A DNA stretch of 64,000 nucleotides from CAIKNB01 sp964415965 (GTDB lineage: Bacteria; Patescibacteriota; Patescibacteriia; 2-12-FULL-60-25): contig CAYQCK010000001.1 in assembly GCA_964415965.1 (NCBI GenBank), forward strand, positions 186,001 to 250,000. Reading direction: 5' to 3'. The first letter of the stretch is position 1, and each line of letters opens with the position of its first letter. A program made the position numbers and the translations under genes. The notes under the pieces are model-generated. The model searched no databases. It was not told where the DNA came from and saw only the letters and a program-made list of their open reading frames with translations. Shown piece by piece: positions 24,919-33,107 of the stretch.

Positions 24919-25304
24919 GGCAAGATCAGCCCCTCGGGGCTGGGCGCTAGGTACTGGGCTACGGCCCAGCCCCCAGAGCCCAGCCCCCAGGGCCAGAGTC
25001 CGTTCCCGGCCAGACGATCCCCAAGGAGTAAGTTGCTTCCCGACGCACGTCGGGGAACCCTCGCCCGCGATGCGAGACTGGCATAACCTCCCTGCAGAGC
25101 GAGAGTCAGGCCGGTCCACCTACAACCGACAAGCCTTTCAGTCGCAGAGAGGCCAGAAGCGCTGTCGTATCCTCCGGGATGCCGCCGCGCTTCTGGCTTT
25201 TGCGTTCCAACGCCGTTCCTAGGAGGGGAATGGCATGAACGGCGGCCTATGCCGCGGCTCCGTACGTCAAAGCGGAGCACCAGGCCAGGAACTAATTCGA
25301 GTTT
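24919..25304 (+). promoter_or_regulatory. Structured 386-nt leader between rpsJ and rplC
   Basis: No convincing gene. It contains a CTCG-tetraloop hairpin near 24930, small hairpins near 25036 and 25060, an 11-bp terminator-like stem (25152-25162 with 25187-25197) followed by TTTT, an 8-bp stem (25211-25218 with 25237-25244) whose loop displays AGGAGGGGAATG, and a 6-bp stem GCTCCG/CGGAGC just before rplC. This looks like an attenuation or ribosomal-protein feedback leader in the middle of the S10 operon. No r-protein binding site is recognised. Confidence 0.6.
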
Positions 25305-25907
25305 ATGAAATTCATACTCGCCAAAAAACTCGAGATGTCGCAGGTCTTCCAGCCGGACGGCACGGTCATCCCCGTGACGCTGGTCCAGGCGGGCCCGTGC
25401 ACCATCACTCAGGTCAAAACCAAGGACCAGGACGGCTACGTCGCGGTCCAGCTTGGTTTTGAGCCGGCCAAGAAATTGGCCAAACCCCAAGCAGGCCATC
25501 TCAAGGACCTGCAGCAGTTCAAGGTCCTGCGCGAATTCCGGTTGGACGATGCGTCCGGCATGGAGCGCGGCCAGGCGGTCGAAGCTACGGCTTTCGCCAC
25601 GGGAGACACGGTGGAGATCACCGGCACCTCCAAAGGCAAGGGCTTCCAGGGCGTCGTCAGGCGCCATCACTTCCATGGTCATCCGTCGAGCCATGGCCAC
25701 AAGGACCAGCAGCGCATGCCGGGTTCCATCGGAGCCGGCGGCGTGCAGAAGGTCATGAAGGGCCGCCGCATGGCCGGCCGCATGGGCGGAGAGACCGTGA
25801 CCGTGAAGAACCTCAAGGTCGTGGAGATCCGCGATAACGGCATCCTGGCCATCAAGGGTGCGGTCCCGGGTGCGCGCAACTCAATCATCGAGATCAAAAC
25901 CGCCTAA
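25305..25907 (+). CDS. rplC: Ribosomal protein uL3
   Basis: 200 residues. MKFILAKKLEMSQVF start and the GKGFQGVVRRHHFHGHPSSHGH loop, which reaches the peptidyl-transferase centre, identify uL3. Preceded by a long structured leader; ATG in GTTTATG context without SD. Confidence 0.97.
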   Translation: MKFILAKKLEMSQVFQPDGTVIPVTLVQAGPCTITQVKTKDQDGYVAVQLGFEPAKKLAKPQAGHLKDLQQFKVLREFRLDDASGMERGQAVEATAFATGDTVEITGTSKGKGFQGVVRRHHFHGHPSSHGHKDQQRMPGSIGAGGVQKVMKGRRMAGRMGGETVTVKNLKVVEIRDNGILAIKGAVPGARNSIIEIKTA

Positions 25908-25912
25908 CCACT

Positions 25913-26545
25913 ATGCCAAGCGTCAAGGTATACAACCAAGAAGGCAAGTCCACGGGCGAGCTTGAGCTGAACGCCAAGCATTTCGGCGTGAAGCCGGACC
26001 AGGCCCTGGTGCACGCGGTGGTCGTGGCCCAGCAGGCGAATGCGCGCCGTCCGATCGCCCACACCAAGAACCGCGGCGATGTCGCCGGCGGCGGCAAGAA
26101 GCCGTGGCGCCAGAAGGGCACCGGCCGCGCCCGCCAAGGCTCCATCCGTTCCCCGCAATGGAAGGGCGGCGGCGTCGTCTTCGGCCCGCGCAACGACCGC
26201 AACTTCAGCGTCAAGGTCAACCGCAAGGTCAGGCAGAAGGCGCTGTTCATGGCGCTCAGCGACAAGGCCGAGAGCGGCAAGTTCCTGGTGCTCGAAGCGT
26301 TCAAGCCCGAAGCCGTCAAGACCAAGCACGCGGCCGCCATGCTCAAGGCGTTGCCGGTCGTGCGCCGCGCCCTGATCGTCGTCCCCAAGCCGGACCCTGA
26401 ATTCCTGAGGATGGTCCGGAACCTCCCCAACGCCAAGCTCGTCACCGCCAACTCCCTGAACGTGGTCGACGTCCTGGGTCACCAGACACTGGTGTTCCTG
26501 AAGGATGCGGTGCCGGCATTCGAAACCATTTATCGCAACGCCTAA
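25913..26545 (+). CDS. rplD: Ribosomal protein uL4
   Basis: 210 residues. The extended loop KKPWRQKGTGRARQGSIRSPQWKGGG lining the exit tunnel is diagnostic. In E. coli uL4 represses its own operon, so it is a candidate ligand for the leader upstream of rplC. CCACTATG start. Confidence 0.97.
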   Translation: MPSVKVYNQEGKSTGELELNAKHFGVKPDQALVHAVVVAQQANARRPIAHTKNRGDVAGGGKKPWRQKGTGRARQGSIRSPQWKGGGVVFGPRNDRNFSVKVNRKVRQKALFMALSDKAESGKFLVLEAFKPEAVKTKHAAAMLKALPVVRRALIVVPKPDPEFLRMVRNLPNAKLVTANSLNVVDVLGHQTLVFLKDAVPAFETIYRNA

Positions 26546-26548
26546 GCT

Positions 26549-26968
26549 ATGGGAATCTTCAACCGCACGAAGAAGTCCCGGCCGGCCGATGAGGCCAAGC
26601 CGGAGCAGACCGAACAGAAGACCGTCGCGACCGAGACCGAAGAGGCCGCGGGCGTTGTCCTGCAGCCGCAGAAGACCTCGCGCAAGCGCATCGACGTCGT
26701 CGCCATCACCCCGCGCATCAGCGAGAAATCGGCTGTCCTCTCGACCGCCGGCCGCTACGTCTTCGACGTCCCGGTCACGGCCAATAAGGTCGAGATCCGC
26801 AAGGCCGTCGAGGCGCTCTACGGCGTCAAGGTCAAGAGCGTCAACACCCTGCGCGGCATCGGCAAAGAGGTCCGCCGCGGCCGCATAATCGGCCGCCGCA
26901 ACCGCTGGAAGAAGGCCTTGGTCGAGCTCCAGAAGGGGCAGAAGATCGACCTGTTCGTCGGAGTCTAA
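26549..26968 (+). CDS. rplW: Ribosomal protein uL23 with N-terminal extension
   Basis: 139 residues, about 40 longer than usual. The conserved body starts near ITPRISEKSAVLS and includes the KVEIRKAVEALYGVKVKSVNT segment; it sits at the tunnel exit where SRP and trigger factor bind. The first ~45 residues are charged, Glu/Lys/Thr-rich and probably disordered. AGCTATG start, no SD. Confidence 0.95.
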   Translation: MGIFNRTKKSRPADEAKPEQTEQKTVATETEEAAGVVLQPQKTSRKRIDVVAITPRISEKSAVLSTAGRYVFDVPVTANKVEIRKAVEALYGVKVKSVNTLRGIGKEVRRGRIIGRRNRWKKALVELQKGQKIDLFVGV

Positions 26969-26972
26969 ACCT

Positions 26973-27815
26973 ATGCCAATCAAAGTCTACAAACCGGTCA
27001 CCAAGGGGCGCCGCATCTCGTCGGTCCAGGATTTTTCCGACATCACCCGCGACGAGCCCGAGAAGTCCCTTATCGTGAGCCGCAAGGAATACGCCGGACG
27101 CACCGGCGGCAAGATCACGGTCCGCCACAAAGGCGGCGGGGTCAAGCAATACGTGCGCATCGTCGACTTCAAGCGCGAGAAATACGACATCCCGGCGCGC
27201 GTCGACTCCATCGAGTACGATCCGAACCGCGGCGCCCGCATCTCGCTCCTGGTCTACAAGGACGGCGAGAAGCGCTACATCGTGGCCCCGGACGGCCTCA
27301 AGGTCGGCGAGACCATCGTCTCGTCCAAGACCGACGCCGAGGTCAAGGTGGGCAACCGCCTGCCGCTCAGCAAGGTCCCGGTCGGCATGATGGTCCATTG
27401 CGTCGAGCTCGAGCCCGGCAAGGGCGGCCAGCTCGCGCGCGGCGCCGGCAACTCCATCCAGCTCCTGGCCCAGGAAGGCCGCTTCGCCACGCTGCGCCTG
27501 CCCTCGGGCGAGATGCGCAACGTGCCGCAGGACTGCCTGGCCACCATCGGCACCGTCTCCAATCCCGACTGGCACCTCGTCCGCTGGGGCAAGGCCGGCC
27601 GCATGCGCCTGCGCGGCATCAAGCCGACGGTCCGCGGCAAGGTCATGAACCCGGTCGACCACCCGCACGGCGGCGGCGAAGGCAAGCACCCGATCGGCAT
27701 GAAGTACGCCAAGACCAAGTGGGGCAAGCACGCCCTGGGCGTCAAGACCCGCAAGCCTAACCGCGGCTCCGATAAGCTCATCCTGGAGCGCCGCAACAGG
27801 AAGAAAGCCAAATAA
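26973..27815 (+). CDS. rplB: Ribosomal protein uL2
   Basis: 280 residues, normal length. GRKxxx-type basic N-terminus and the GKAGRMRLRGIKPTVRG and NPVDHPHGGGEGK segments are diagnostic; needed for subunit association and peptidyl transfer. A GGAG lies 9 nt before the start but belongs to the end of rplW. Confidence 0.97.
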   Translation: MPIKVYKPVTKGRRISSVQDFSDITRDEPEKSLIVSRKEYAGRTGGKITVRHKGGGVKQYVRIVDFKREKYDIPARVDSIEYDPNRGARISLLVYKDGEKRYIVAPDGLKVGETIVSSKTDAEVKVGNRLPLSKVPVGMMVHCVELEPGKGGQLARGAGNSIQLLAQEGRFATLRLPSGEMRNVPQDCLATIGTVSNPDWHLVRWGKAGRMRLRGIKPTVRGKVMNPVDHPHGGGEGKHPIGMKYAKTKWGKHALGVKTRKPNRGSDKLILERRNRKKAK

Positions 27816-27821
27816 ACCACT

Positions 27822-28148
27822 ATGTCTCGAAGTCTCAAAAAAGGTCCGTTCACGGACCCGAAGCTCATGGCCAAGGTGGCCAAGCTCAAGCCGGGCGACA
27901 AGACCCCGGTCAAGACCTGGGCGCGGGCGTCCACCATCACTCCGGAGATGGTCGGCTTCGTGTTCGCCGTGCACAACGGCAGGGTCCACGTGCCGGTCGT
28001 CGTCGTCGAGAACATGGTCGGCCACAAGCTCGGCGAGTTCTCGCCCACGCGCAAGTTCTCGCGCCACGGCGGCAAGATGCAGAAAACCATCGAGGGCGCC
28101 GCTGCGGCCGCCCCGGCCGCCGCGCCTGCCGCGCCGGCTAAGAAATGA
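27822..28148 (+). CDS. rpsS: Ribosomal protein uS19
   Basis: 108 residues. SRSLKKGPFTDPKL start and GHKLGEFSPTRKFSRHG are uS19 signatures. The last ~18 residues are an Ala/Pro extension ending PAKK. Its end overlaps the longest possible rplV start. Confidence 0.96.
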   Translation: MSRSLKKGPFTDPKLMAKVAKLKPGDKTPVKTWARASTITPEMVGFVFAVHNGRVHVPVVVVENMVGHKLGEFSPTRKFSRHGGKMQKTIEGAAAAAPAAAPAAPAKK

Positions 28149-28153
28149 CGCAT

Positions 28154-28570
28154 ATGGAAGTCAAAGCCTCACTCCGCAACCTCCGCATGGCTCCCCGCAA
28201 GGTCCGCCTGGTCGTCGACCTGGTCCGCGGCCTGCCCGTCGCCGAAGCCGAGCTGCGCCTGCAGTTCTGCCGCCAGGCCCCGGCCCGGCCGGTCCTGAAG
28301 CTGCTCAAGTCGGCCATCGCCAACGCCGAGCACAACTTCAAGCTGGACGCCTCCAACCTGCGCATCCAGGCCATCACCGCCGATGGCGGTCCGATGTTCA
28401 AGCGCACCAGCCCGCGCGCCATGGGCAGCGGCGTCATGGTCCGCAAGCGCCAGACGCACATCAATATCGTCCTGACCGACGAGCCGGCGAAAACCAAGGC
28501 CAAAGCCAAGCCGGCCAAGAAGCCGCGCGCAGCCAAAGCCAAGAAGCCGGTTGCCGCCCCGGCCGCCTAA
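28154..28570 (+). CDS. rplV: Ribosomal protein uL22
   Basis: 138 residues from ATG 28154 (TATG context; ATG 28145 overlapping rpsS is possible). MEVKASLRNLRMAPRKVRLVVDLVRG is diagnostic. The last ~30 residues form a Lys/Ala/Pro-rich extension. It lines the exit tunnel. Confidence 0.95.
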   Translation: MEVKASLRNLRMAPRKVRLVVDLVRGLPVAEAELRLQFCRQAPARPVLKLLKSAIANAEHNFKLDASNLRIQAITADGGPMFKRTSPRAMGSGVMVRKRQTHINIVLTDEPAKTKAKAKPAKKPRAAKAKKPVAAPAA

Positions 28571-28582
28571 CCCGAAATACTT

Positions 28583-29377
28583 ATGGGTCATAAAGTACAT
28601 CCTAAATCCTTCCGCATCGGCACGACCACGACCTGGCCGTCCCGTTGGTTCGCCCGCGACGACGCCTACCGCACCCAGCTCCGCCAGGACCTGGCCATCC
28701 GCGACTTCTTCAAGAAGGCGCTCAAGGACGCGGCCGTCAGCCAGGTGGTCATCAACCGCTCGCGCGGCGCGCTCGAGATCAGCATCTCGACCGCCAAACC
28801 GGGTCTCGTCATCGGCCGCTCCGGTTCGGGCATCGAAGACCTCAAGAAGAAATTCCTCAAGGAATTCTTCCCGGGCAAGAAGATCCAGTTCCAGCTGAAC
28901 GTCACCGAAATCGGCAAGCCGGCCCTCGAGGCCACGATCGTCTGCCAGCAGGTCATCTCCGACCTGGAACGCCGCATGCCGTTCCGCCGCGTGCTCAAGA
29001 TGGCCATCGAGCGCGTCAAGAAAGCCGGCGCCCTGGGCGTCAAGATCGCCGTCTCGGGCCGCCTCAACGGCGCCGAGATCGCGCGCCGCGAATGGCTGGG
29101 CTGGGGCAAGATCCCGCTCACCAACCTGCGCGCCGACATCGATTATTACAACGATAGCGCCCACACCATGGCCGGCTGCATCGGAGTCAAGGTCTGGATT
29201 TACCGCGGCGACATCTTCGAACAGGACCGGTTGGCCCAATACCAGCCGACGACCACGGCCCGGGACCGCGGCGATCGCGGACGTCCGAGCCGCCCTGGCG
29301 ATCGGGGAGGCCGCCGTCCGCCGCAAGGCGACCGTTTCCCGGCCGACAGCCGGACTAACGCCGCCCCGGCCGCCTAA
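28583..29377 (+). CDS. rpsC: Ribosomal protein uS3
   Basis: 264 residues. GHKVHPKSFRIG start, KH domain with PGLVIGRSGSGIEDLKKK (the usual GxxG), and the mRNA-entry C-terminal domain. The last ~45 residues are an Arg/Gly/Pro-rich tail (RDRGDRGRPSRPGDRGGRR). TATG start. Confidence 0.97.
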   Translation: MGHKVHPKSFRIGTTTTWPSRWFARDDAYRTQLRQDLAIRDFFKKALKDAAVSQVVINRSRGALEISISTAKPGLVIGRSGSGIEDLKKKFLKEFFPGKKIQFQLNVTEIGKPALEATIVCQQVISDLERRMPFRRVLKMAIERVKKAGALGVKIAVSGRLNGAEIARREWLGWGKIPLTNLRADIDYYNDSAHTMAGCIGVKVWIYRGDIFEQDRLAQYQPTTTARDRGDRGRPSRPGDRGGRRPPQGDRFPADSRTNAAPAA

Positions 29378-29389
29378 CGCCTCACGCAT

Positions 29390-29803
29390 ATGTTGATCCC
29401 CAAGAAAGTCAAACACCGCAAATGGCATAAGGGCCGCGGCCGCATGATCCGCACCGCCAGCACCAAGATCGAGCTGGCGTTCGGCGCCCACGGCCTCAAG
29501 GCCACGACCTCGGCCTGGGTGAGCTCCCGGCAGATCGAGGCGTGCCGCCGCGTGCTGACGCGCTACACCAAGCGCGGCGGCAAGATCTGGATCCGCATCT
29601 TCCCGGACAAGCCCATCACCATGAAAGGCAACGAGACCCCGATGGGCGCCGGTAAGGGCGCGGTCGACCATTACGTCGCTCCGGTCCGCCCCGGAACAGT
29701 CATGTTCGAGATGGACGGCATCCCGGCCGACAAAGCCAAGGAAGCCTTGGAGCTGGCCGCCTACAAGCTGCCGTGCAAGGCCAAATACATAACCACCGAC
29801 TAA
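29390..29803 (+). CDS. rplP: Ribosomal protein uL16
   Basis: 137 residues. MLIPKKVKHRKWHKGRGRM and the KPITMKGNETPMGAGKGAVDHYVAPV segment identify uL16, which contacts A-site tRNA. CATATG start. Confidence 0.97.
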   Translation: MLIPKKVKHRKWHKGRGRMIRTASTKIELAFGAHGLKATTSAWVSSRQIEACRRVLTRYTKRGGKIWIRIFPDKPITMKGNETPMGAGKGAVDHYVAPVRPGTVMFEMDGIPADKAKEALELAAYKLPCKAKYITTD

Positions 29804-29804
29804 T

Positions 29805-30002
29805 ATGGACGCCAAAGAACTCAGGCAGAAGACGCCGGCGGAGCTCAAGGCCTTGGCCGCCGAGCTGACCGGCGACATCCGCGACTTGCGGTCCACGGTC
29901 CGCACCCGCCAGACGCGCAACGTGCGCGAGTTGCGCCACAAGCGCCGCGACCTGGCCCGCGTCAAGACCTTGCTCAAGGTCGCGGCCGAAACCGCCAAAT
30001 AA
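29805..30002 (+). CDS. rpmC: Ribosomal protein uL29
   Basis: 65 residues, a helical hairpin with KELRQKTPAELKALAAELT and the C-terminal LRHKRRDLARVKTLL typical of uL29. It starts one base after the uL16 stop. Confidence 0.94.
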   Translation: MDAKELRQKTPAELKALAAELTGDIRDLRSTVRTRQTRNVRELRHKRRDLARVKTLLKVAAETAK

Positions 30003-30004
30003 TT

Positions 30005-30280
30005 ATGACCACCCAACCCACCAGCAAAACGGCCGCCCGTCGGCGCCTCGAAGGCCGCGTGGTCTCGACCAAGATGGCCAAGACCTGCGTCATCCAGATC
30101 GATCGCCGCGTGCCGCACGAGAAATACGGCAAGTACCGCACCGTGTCGACCAAGCTCAAGGTGCACGACGAGAAGGGCTTGGCCAAGGTCGGGGACTTCG
30201 TCTCGGTCGAGGAGACGCGCCCGATCTCCAAGGACAAGCGCTGGCGCCTCATCGAGGTCCTAAAGCCGGCCCAAAGCTAA
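30005..30280 (+). CDS. rpsQ: Ribosomal protein uS17
   Basis: 91 residues. RRRLEGRVVSTKMAKTCVIQIDRRVPHEKYGKY and GDFVSVEETRPISKDKRWRL are uS17 signatures. Starts two bases after the uL29 stop. Confidence 0.96.
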   Translation: MTTQPTSKTAARRRLEGRVVSTKMAKTCVIQIDRRVPHEKYGKYRTVSTKLKVHDEKGLAKVGDFVSVEETRPISKDKRWRLIEVLKPAQS

Positions 30281-30393
30281 CAGCATGAAATCCCAATCGC
30301 CAAATTCCGATAGCCAAATGACGGCCCGGACCCAGGGTCCGTCGGCTAGGTTCAGTTTGGGCCTCGGAAATCGGTGATTGGGGATCCAACACT
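30281..30393 (+). other. Inverted-repeat element between rpsQ and rplN
   Basis: 113 nt without a gene. Arms 30288-30309 and 30363-30385 are imperfect inverted repeats, and inside is a CGGACC/GGTCCG hairpin. The gap is unusual in an otherwise tightly packed operon. It may be a palindromic repeat insertion or an RNA processing or regulatory structure. Confidence 0.5.
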
Positions 30394-30765
30394 ATGGTTC
30401 AGCATCGAACAATGCTCGCCGTCGCCGACAACTCCGGGGCCAAAAAGCTCCAGGTCATCCGGCTGCACGGCGGTTACCAGCGCCGGACTTCCGGCCTCGG
30501 CGACATCGTGACCTGCGTGGTCAAGGAAGCCGACCCGCGCGGCTTGGTCAAGAAGTCGGACGTGGTCCATGCGGTCCTGGTGCGCGTCCACAAGGAGACG
30601 CGCCGCCCGGACGGCACCTATGTCCGCTTCGACGACAACGCCGCCGTCATCATCGACCAGAAGAACAAGGAACCGAAGGGCACGCGCATCTTCGGCCCGG
30701 TGGCGCGCGAACTGCGCACCCGCGGCTTCATGAAGATCATCTCGCTCGCGCCTGAGGTCGTCTAA
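30394..30765 (+). CDS. rplN: Ribosomal protein uL14
   Basis: 123 residues. MVQHRTMLAVADNSGAKKLQVIR and the conserved RIFGPVARELR end identify uL14. AACACTATG start without SD, directly after the inverted-repeat element. Confidence 0.97.
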   Translation: MVQHRTMLAVADNSGAKKLQVIRLHGGYQRRTSGLGDIVTCVVKEADPRGLVKKSDVVHAVLVRVHKETRRPDGTYVRFDDNAAVIIDQKNKEPKGTRIFGPVARELRTRGFMKIISLAPEVV

Positions 30766-30769
30766 GCCT

Positions 30770-31039
30770 ATGAAGAAACTCCGCATCAAAGCCGGCGACA
30801 CCGTCAAGGTCATCGCCGGAAAAGACAAGGGCAAGACCGGCAAGGTCGTGCAGGTCTTCCCCGACCTCAATCGCGTGGTGGTGGAAGGCGTCAACCAGAC
30901 CAAGCGCCATCTGCGCTCCCGGCAGTCGGGGCAGAAGGGCCAGGTGGTCGAGTTCTCGATGCCTATCCACGCCTCGAACGTCATGCCGCTCGACGCCTCC
31001 GGCAGCCCGGTCCGGCACGACGACAAGCCCAAAGCCTAA
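30770..31039 (+). CDS. rplX: Ribosomal protein uL24
   Basis: 89 residues. The KOW motif (KAGDTVKVIAGKDKGKTGKV) is at the N-terminus, followed by VEGVNQTKRH. It initiates 50S assembly and lies near the tunnel exit. Confidence 0.96.
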   Translation: MKKLRIKAGDTVKVIAGKDKGKTGKVVQVFPDLNRVVVEGVNQTKRHLRSRQSGQKGQVVEFSMPIHASNVMPLDASGSPVRHDDKPKA

Positions 31040-31043
31040 ACGT

Positions 31044-31580
31044 ATGACCCTGAAAGAACGCTACACCAAAGAGATCCAGCCGCAGCTCATGCGCGACCTG
31101 AAGATCACGAACCCCATGGCCCTGCCTAAGGTTTCGCACGTCACGGTCGCGGCCGGCATCTCGCCGACCAACAAGGACGCCAAGTTCCTCGAGACCGCCG
31201 AGGGCGTCTTGACGCGCATCACGGGCCAGCGTCCGGTCAAGACCAAGGCCAAGAAATCCATCTCGAACTTCAAGATCCGCCAAGGCATGGTGGTCGGCCT
31301 GCGCGTCACCCTGCGCGGCCCCCGGATGTGGGATTTCCTGGACAAGCTCCTGAATGTCACCTTCCCGCGCATCCGCGACTTCCGCGGCATCAGCTCCAAA
31401 CTCGTCGACAACACCGGCAACCTCTCGGTCGGCTTCAAGGAGTTCCTGCCGTTCCCCGAGATCAAGCCGGATGAAGTCGAGCGCATGCACGGCCTCCAGG
31501 TCACCCTCACGACCACGGCCGGGAAGAAGGACCGCGGCGTGGCTTTGGCCAAGGCCTTGGGCTTCCCCTTTAAGGACTAA
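31044..31580 (+). CDS. rplE: Ribosomal protein uL5
   Basis: 178 residues. LKERYTKEIQPQLM, ITGQRPVKTKAKKSISNFKIRQG and LPRIRDFRG-type motif (TFPRIRDFRGIS) are diagnostic. It binds 5S rRNA. Confidence 0.97.
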   Translation: MTLKERYTKEIQPQLMRDLKITNPMALPKVSHVTVAAGISPTNKDAKFLETAEGVLTRITGQRPVKTKAKKSISNFKIRQGMVVGLRVTLRGPRMWDFLDKLLNVTFPRIRDFRGISSKLVDNTGNLSVGFKEFLPFPEIKPDEVERMHGLQVTLTTTAGKKDRGVALAKALGFPFKD

Positions 31581-31585
31581 ACGCT

Positions 31586-31780
31586 ATGGCAACTGAAGCA
31601 CAAATCAGCAAATCACTCCGCTCGCTCACCAAGCCCAAGCACAGCACCCGCGAGGTGCGGCGCTGCTGGCGCTGTGGGCGCAAGCACGGCTACATGCGGT
31701 ACTTCGGCATCTGCCGCATCTGCTTCCGCGAGCTCGCCAACCGCGGCGAATTGCCGGGCGTAACCAAGTCTAGCTGGTAA
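31586..31780 (+). CDS. rpsN: Ribosomal protein uS14, zinc-binding type Z
   Basis: 64 residues with two CxxC pairs (CWRC and CRIC), the zinc-ribbon form of uS14. RCWRCGRKHGYMRYFGICRIC holds the metal site. Typical for this position of the spc operon. Confidence 0.96.
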   Translation: MATEAQISKSLRSLTKPKHSTREVRRCWRCGRKHGYMRYFGICRICFRELANRGELPGVTKSSW

Positions 31781-31785
31781 ACATT

Positions 31786-32178
31786 ATGCATACCGATCCT
31801 ATCGCAGACTTCCTGACGCGCGTGCGCAATGCGCAAACGGCGCGCCATGAGACCGTCGAACTGCCTTCCTCCAAGCTCAAGTTCACCGTGGCCAAGATCC
31901 TGGAGCGCGAGGGCTACCTGTCGGCCGTGGCGGAACGCACGGAGGGGGCCAAGAAGGTCCTGACCGTCGTCTTGAAGTACCATGGAAAACAGCCGGCCAT
32001 CCGGGCCATCGACCGCGTCTCCAAACCGGGCTTGCGCGTCTACCGCAAGGCCGACGAGCTGCCGCGCGTCCTGTCCGACATCGGGCTCGCCATCGTCTCC
32101 ACCTCTGCCGGCGTCATGACCAACAAGGAGGCCCGGCGGCGCAAGCTCGGCGGCGAGATAATCTGCCAAGTCTACTAA
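31786..32178 (+). CDS. rpsH: Ribosomal protein uS8
   Basis: 130 residues. DPIADFLTRVRNAQ and the end TSAGVMTNKEARRRKLGGEIIC are uS8 signatures. In E. coli uS8 is the spc operon repressor. ATTATG start. Confidence 0.97.
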   Translation: MHTDPIADFLTRVRNAQTARHETVELPSSKLKFTVAKILEREGYLSAVAERTEGAKKVLTVVLKYHGKQPAIRAIDRVSKPGLRVYRKADELPRVLSDIGLAIVSTSAGVMTNKEARRRKLGGEIICQVY

Positions 32179-32179
32179 T

Positions 32180-32731
32180 ATGTCGCGCATCGGAAAGAAA
32201 CCCATCGTCCTGCCGGCCGGCGTCGAGGCCACCCTCGGCGCGTCCGACGTGGCCGTCAAAGGACCGAAGGGCACGCTCAAAGTGGAGCTCCATCCGGCGG
32301 TCAAAGTCGCGCTGGAAGGGGAACCCAAGGGACTGGTCGTGACCGTCGCCGACCCTGAGCTGCCCAAGCATAAGGCCCTGTGGGGCCTCATGCGCCAGCT
32401 TTTGGCCAACGCCGTCCAGGGCGTCCAGAAGCCGTTCGAGAAATCCCTCGAGTTCGTCGGCGTCGGCTTCAAGGTCGCGCTCCAGGGGAACGCCTTGAAC
32501 ATCGAGGTCGGCTTCTCGCACCCGGTAAAATTCGAATTGCCCCAGGGCATCGAGGCCAAGGTCGACAAGCAGATCGTCACCTTGAGCGGCATCGACAAAC
32601 AGTTGGTCGGCGAGACCGCCGCCCGCATCCGCCGCATCAAGCCGCCCGAGCCGTATAAGGGCAAGGGCATCAAATACACGGACGAGGTCATCCGCCGCAA
32701 GGCTGGCAAGGCCGCGGCCAAATCCGCGTAA
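32180..32731 (+). CDS. rplF: Ribosomal protein uL6
   Basis: 183 residues. MSRIGKKPI start and the C-terminal KPPEPYKGKGIKYTDEVIRRKAGK are diagnostic. Starts one base after the uS8 stop. Confidence 0.97.
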   Translation: MSRIGKKPIVLPAGVEATLGASDVAVKGPKGTLKVELHPAVKVALEGEPKGLVVTVADPELPKHKALWGLMRQLLANAVQGVQKPFEKSLEFVGVGFKVALQGNALNIEVGFSHPVKFELPQGIEAKVDKQIVTLSGIDKQLVGETAARIRRIKPPEPYKGKGIKYTDEVIRRKAGKAAAKSA

Positions 32732-32741
32732 CCCAAACGCT

Positions 32742-33098
32742 ATGCAGAAAGACATCAAGAAATCGGAAGCCAAACAGCGCCGCATCGTGCGCGTCCGGGC
32801 GAAGATCTCGGGCACCGCCGAACGGCCGCGTTTGGCCGTGCGCCGCACGCTCAGCCATATCTACGCCCAACTCATCGATGACCGGTCGGGCAAGACCTTG
32901 GCCGCCGCTTCGGACAGCGAACTCAAGGACAAGAAGCTCAAGAAAACGGAGCAGGCGAGCGAGGTCGGCAAGCTCTTGGCCGAGAAAGCCAAGGCCAAGA
33001 AGATCGAAGCGGCCGTCTTCGACCGTCGGGATAAGAAATTCCATGGCCGCGTCAAGGCGCTGGCCGAAGGTGCCCGCGAGGCTGGGCTTAAGTTTTAA
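32742..33098 (+). CDS. rplR: Ribosomal protein uL18
   Basis: 118 residues. RIVRVRAKISGTAERPRLAVRRTLSHIYAQLIDD and FDRRDKKFHGRVKALAEGAREAGL are uL18 signatures. It binds 5S rRNA with uL5. Confidence 0.96.
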   Translation: MQKDIKKSEAKQRRIVRVRAKISGTAERPRLAVRRTLSHIYAQLIDDRSGKTLAAASDSELKDKKLKKTEQASEVGKLLAEKAKAKKIEAAVFDRRDKKFHGRVKALAEGAREAGLKF

Positions 33099-33107
33099 CC
33101 TACAGCT

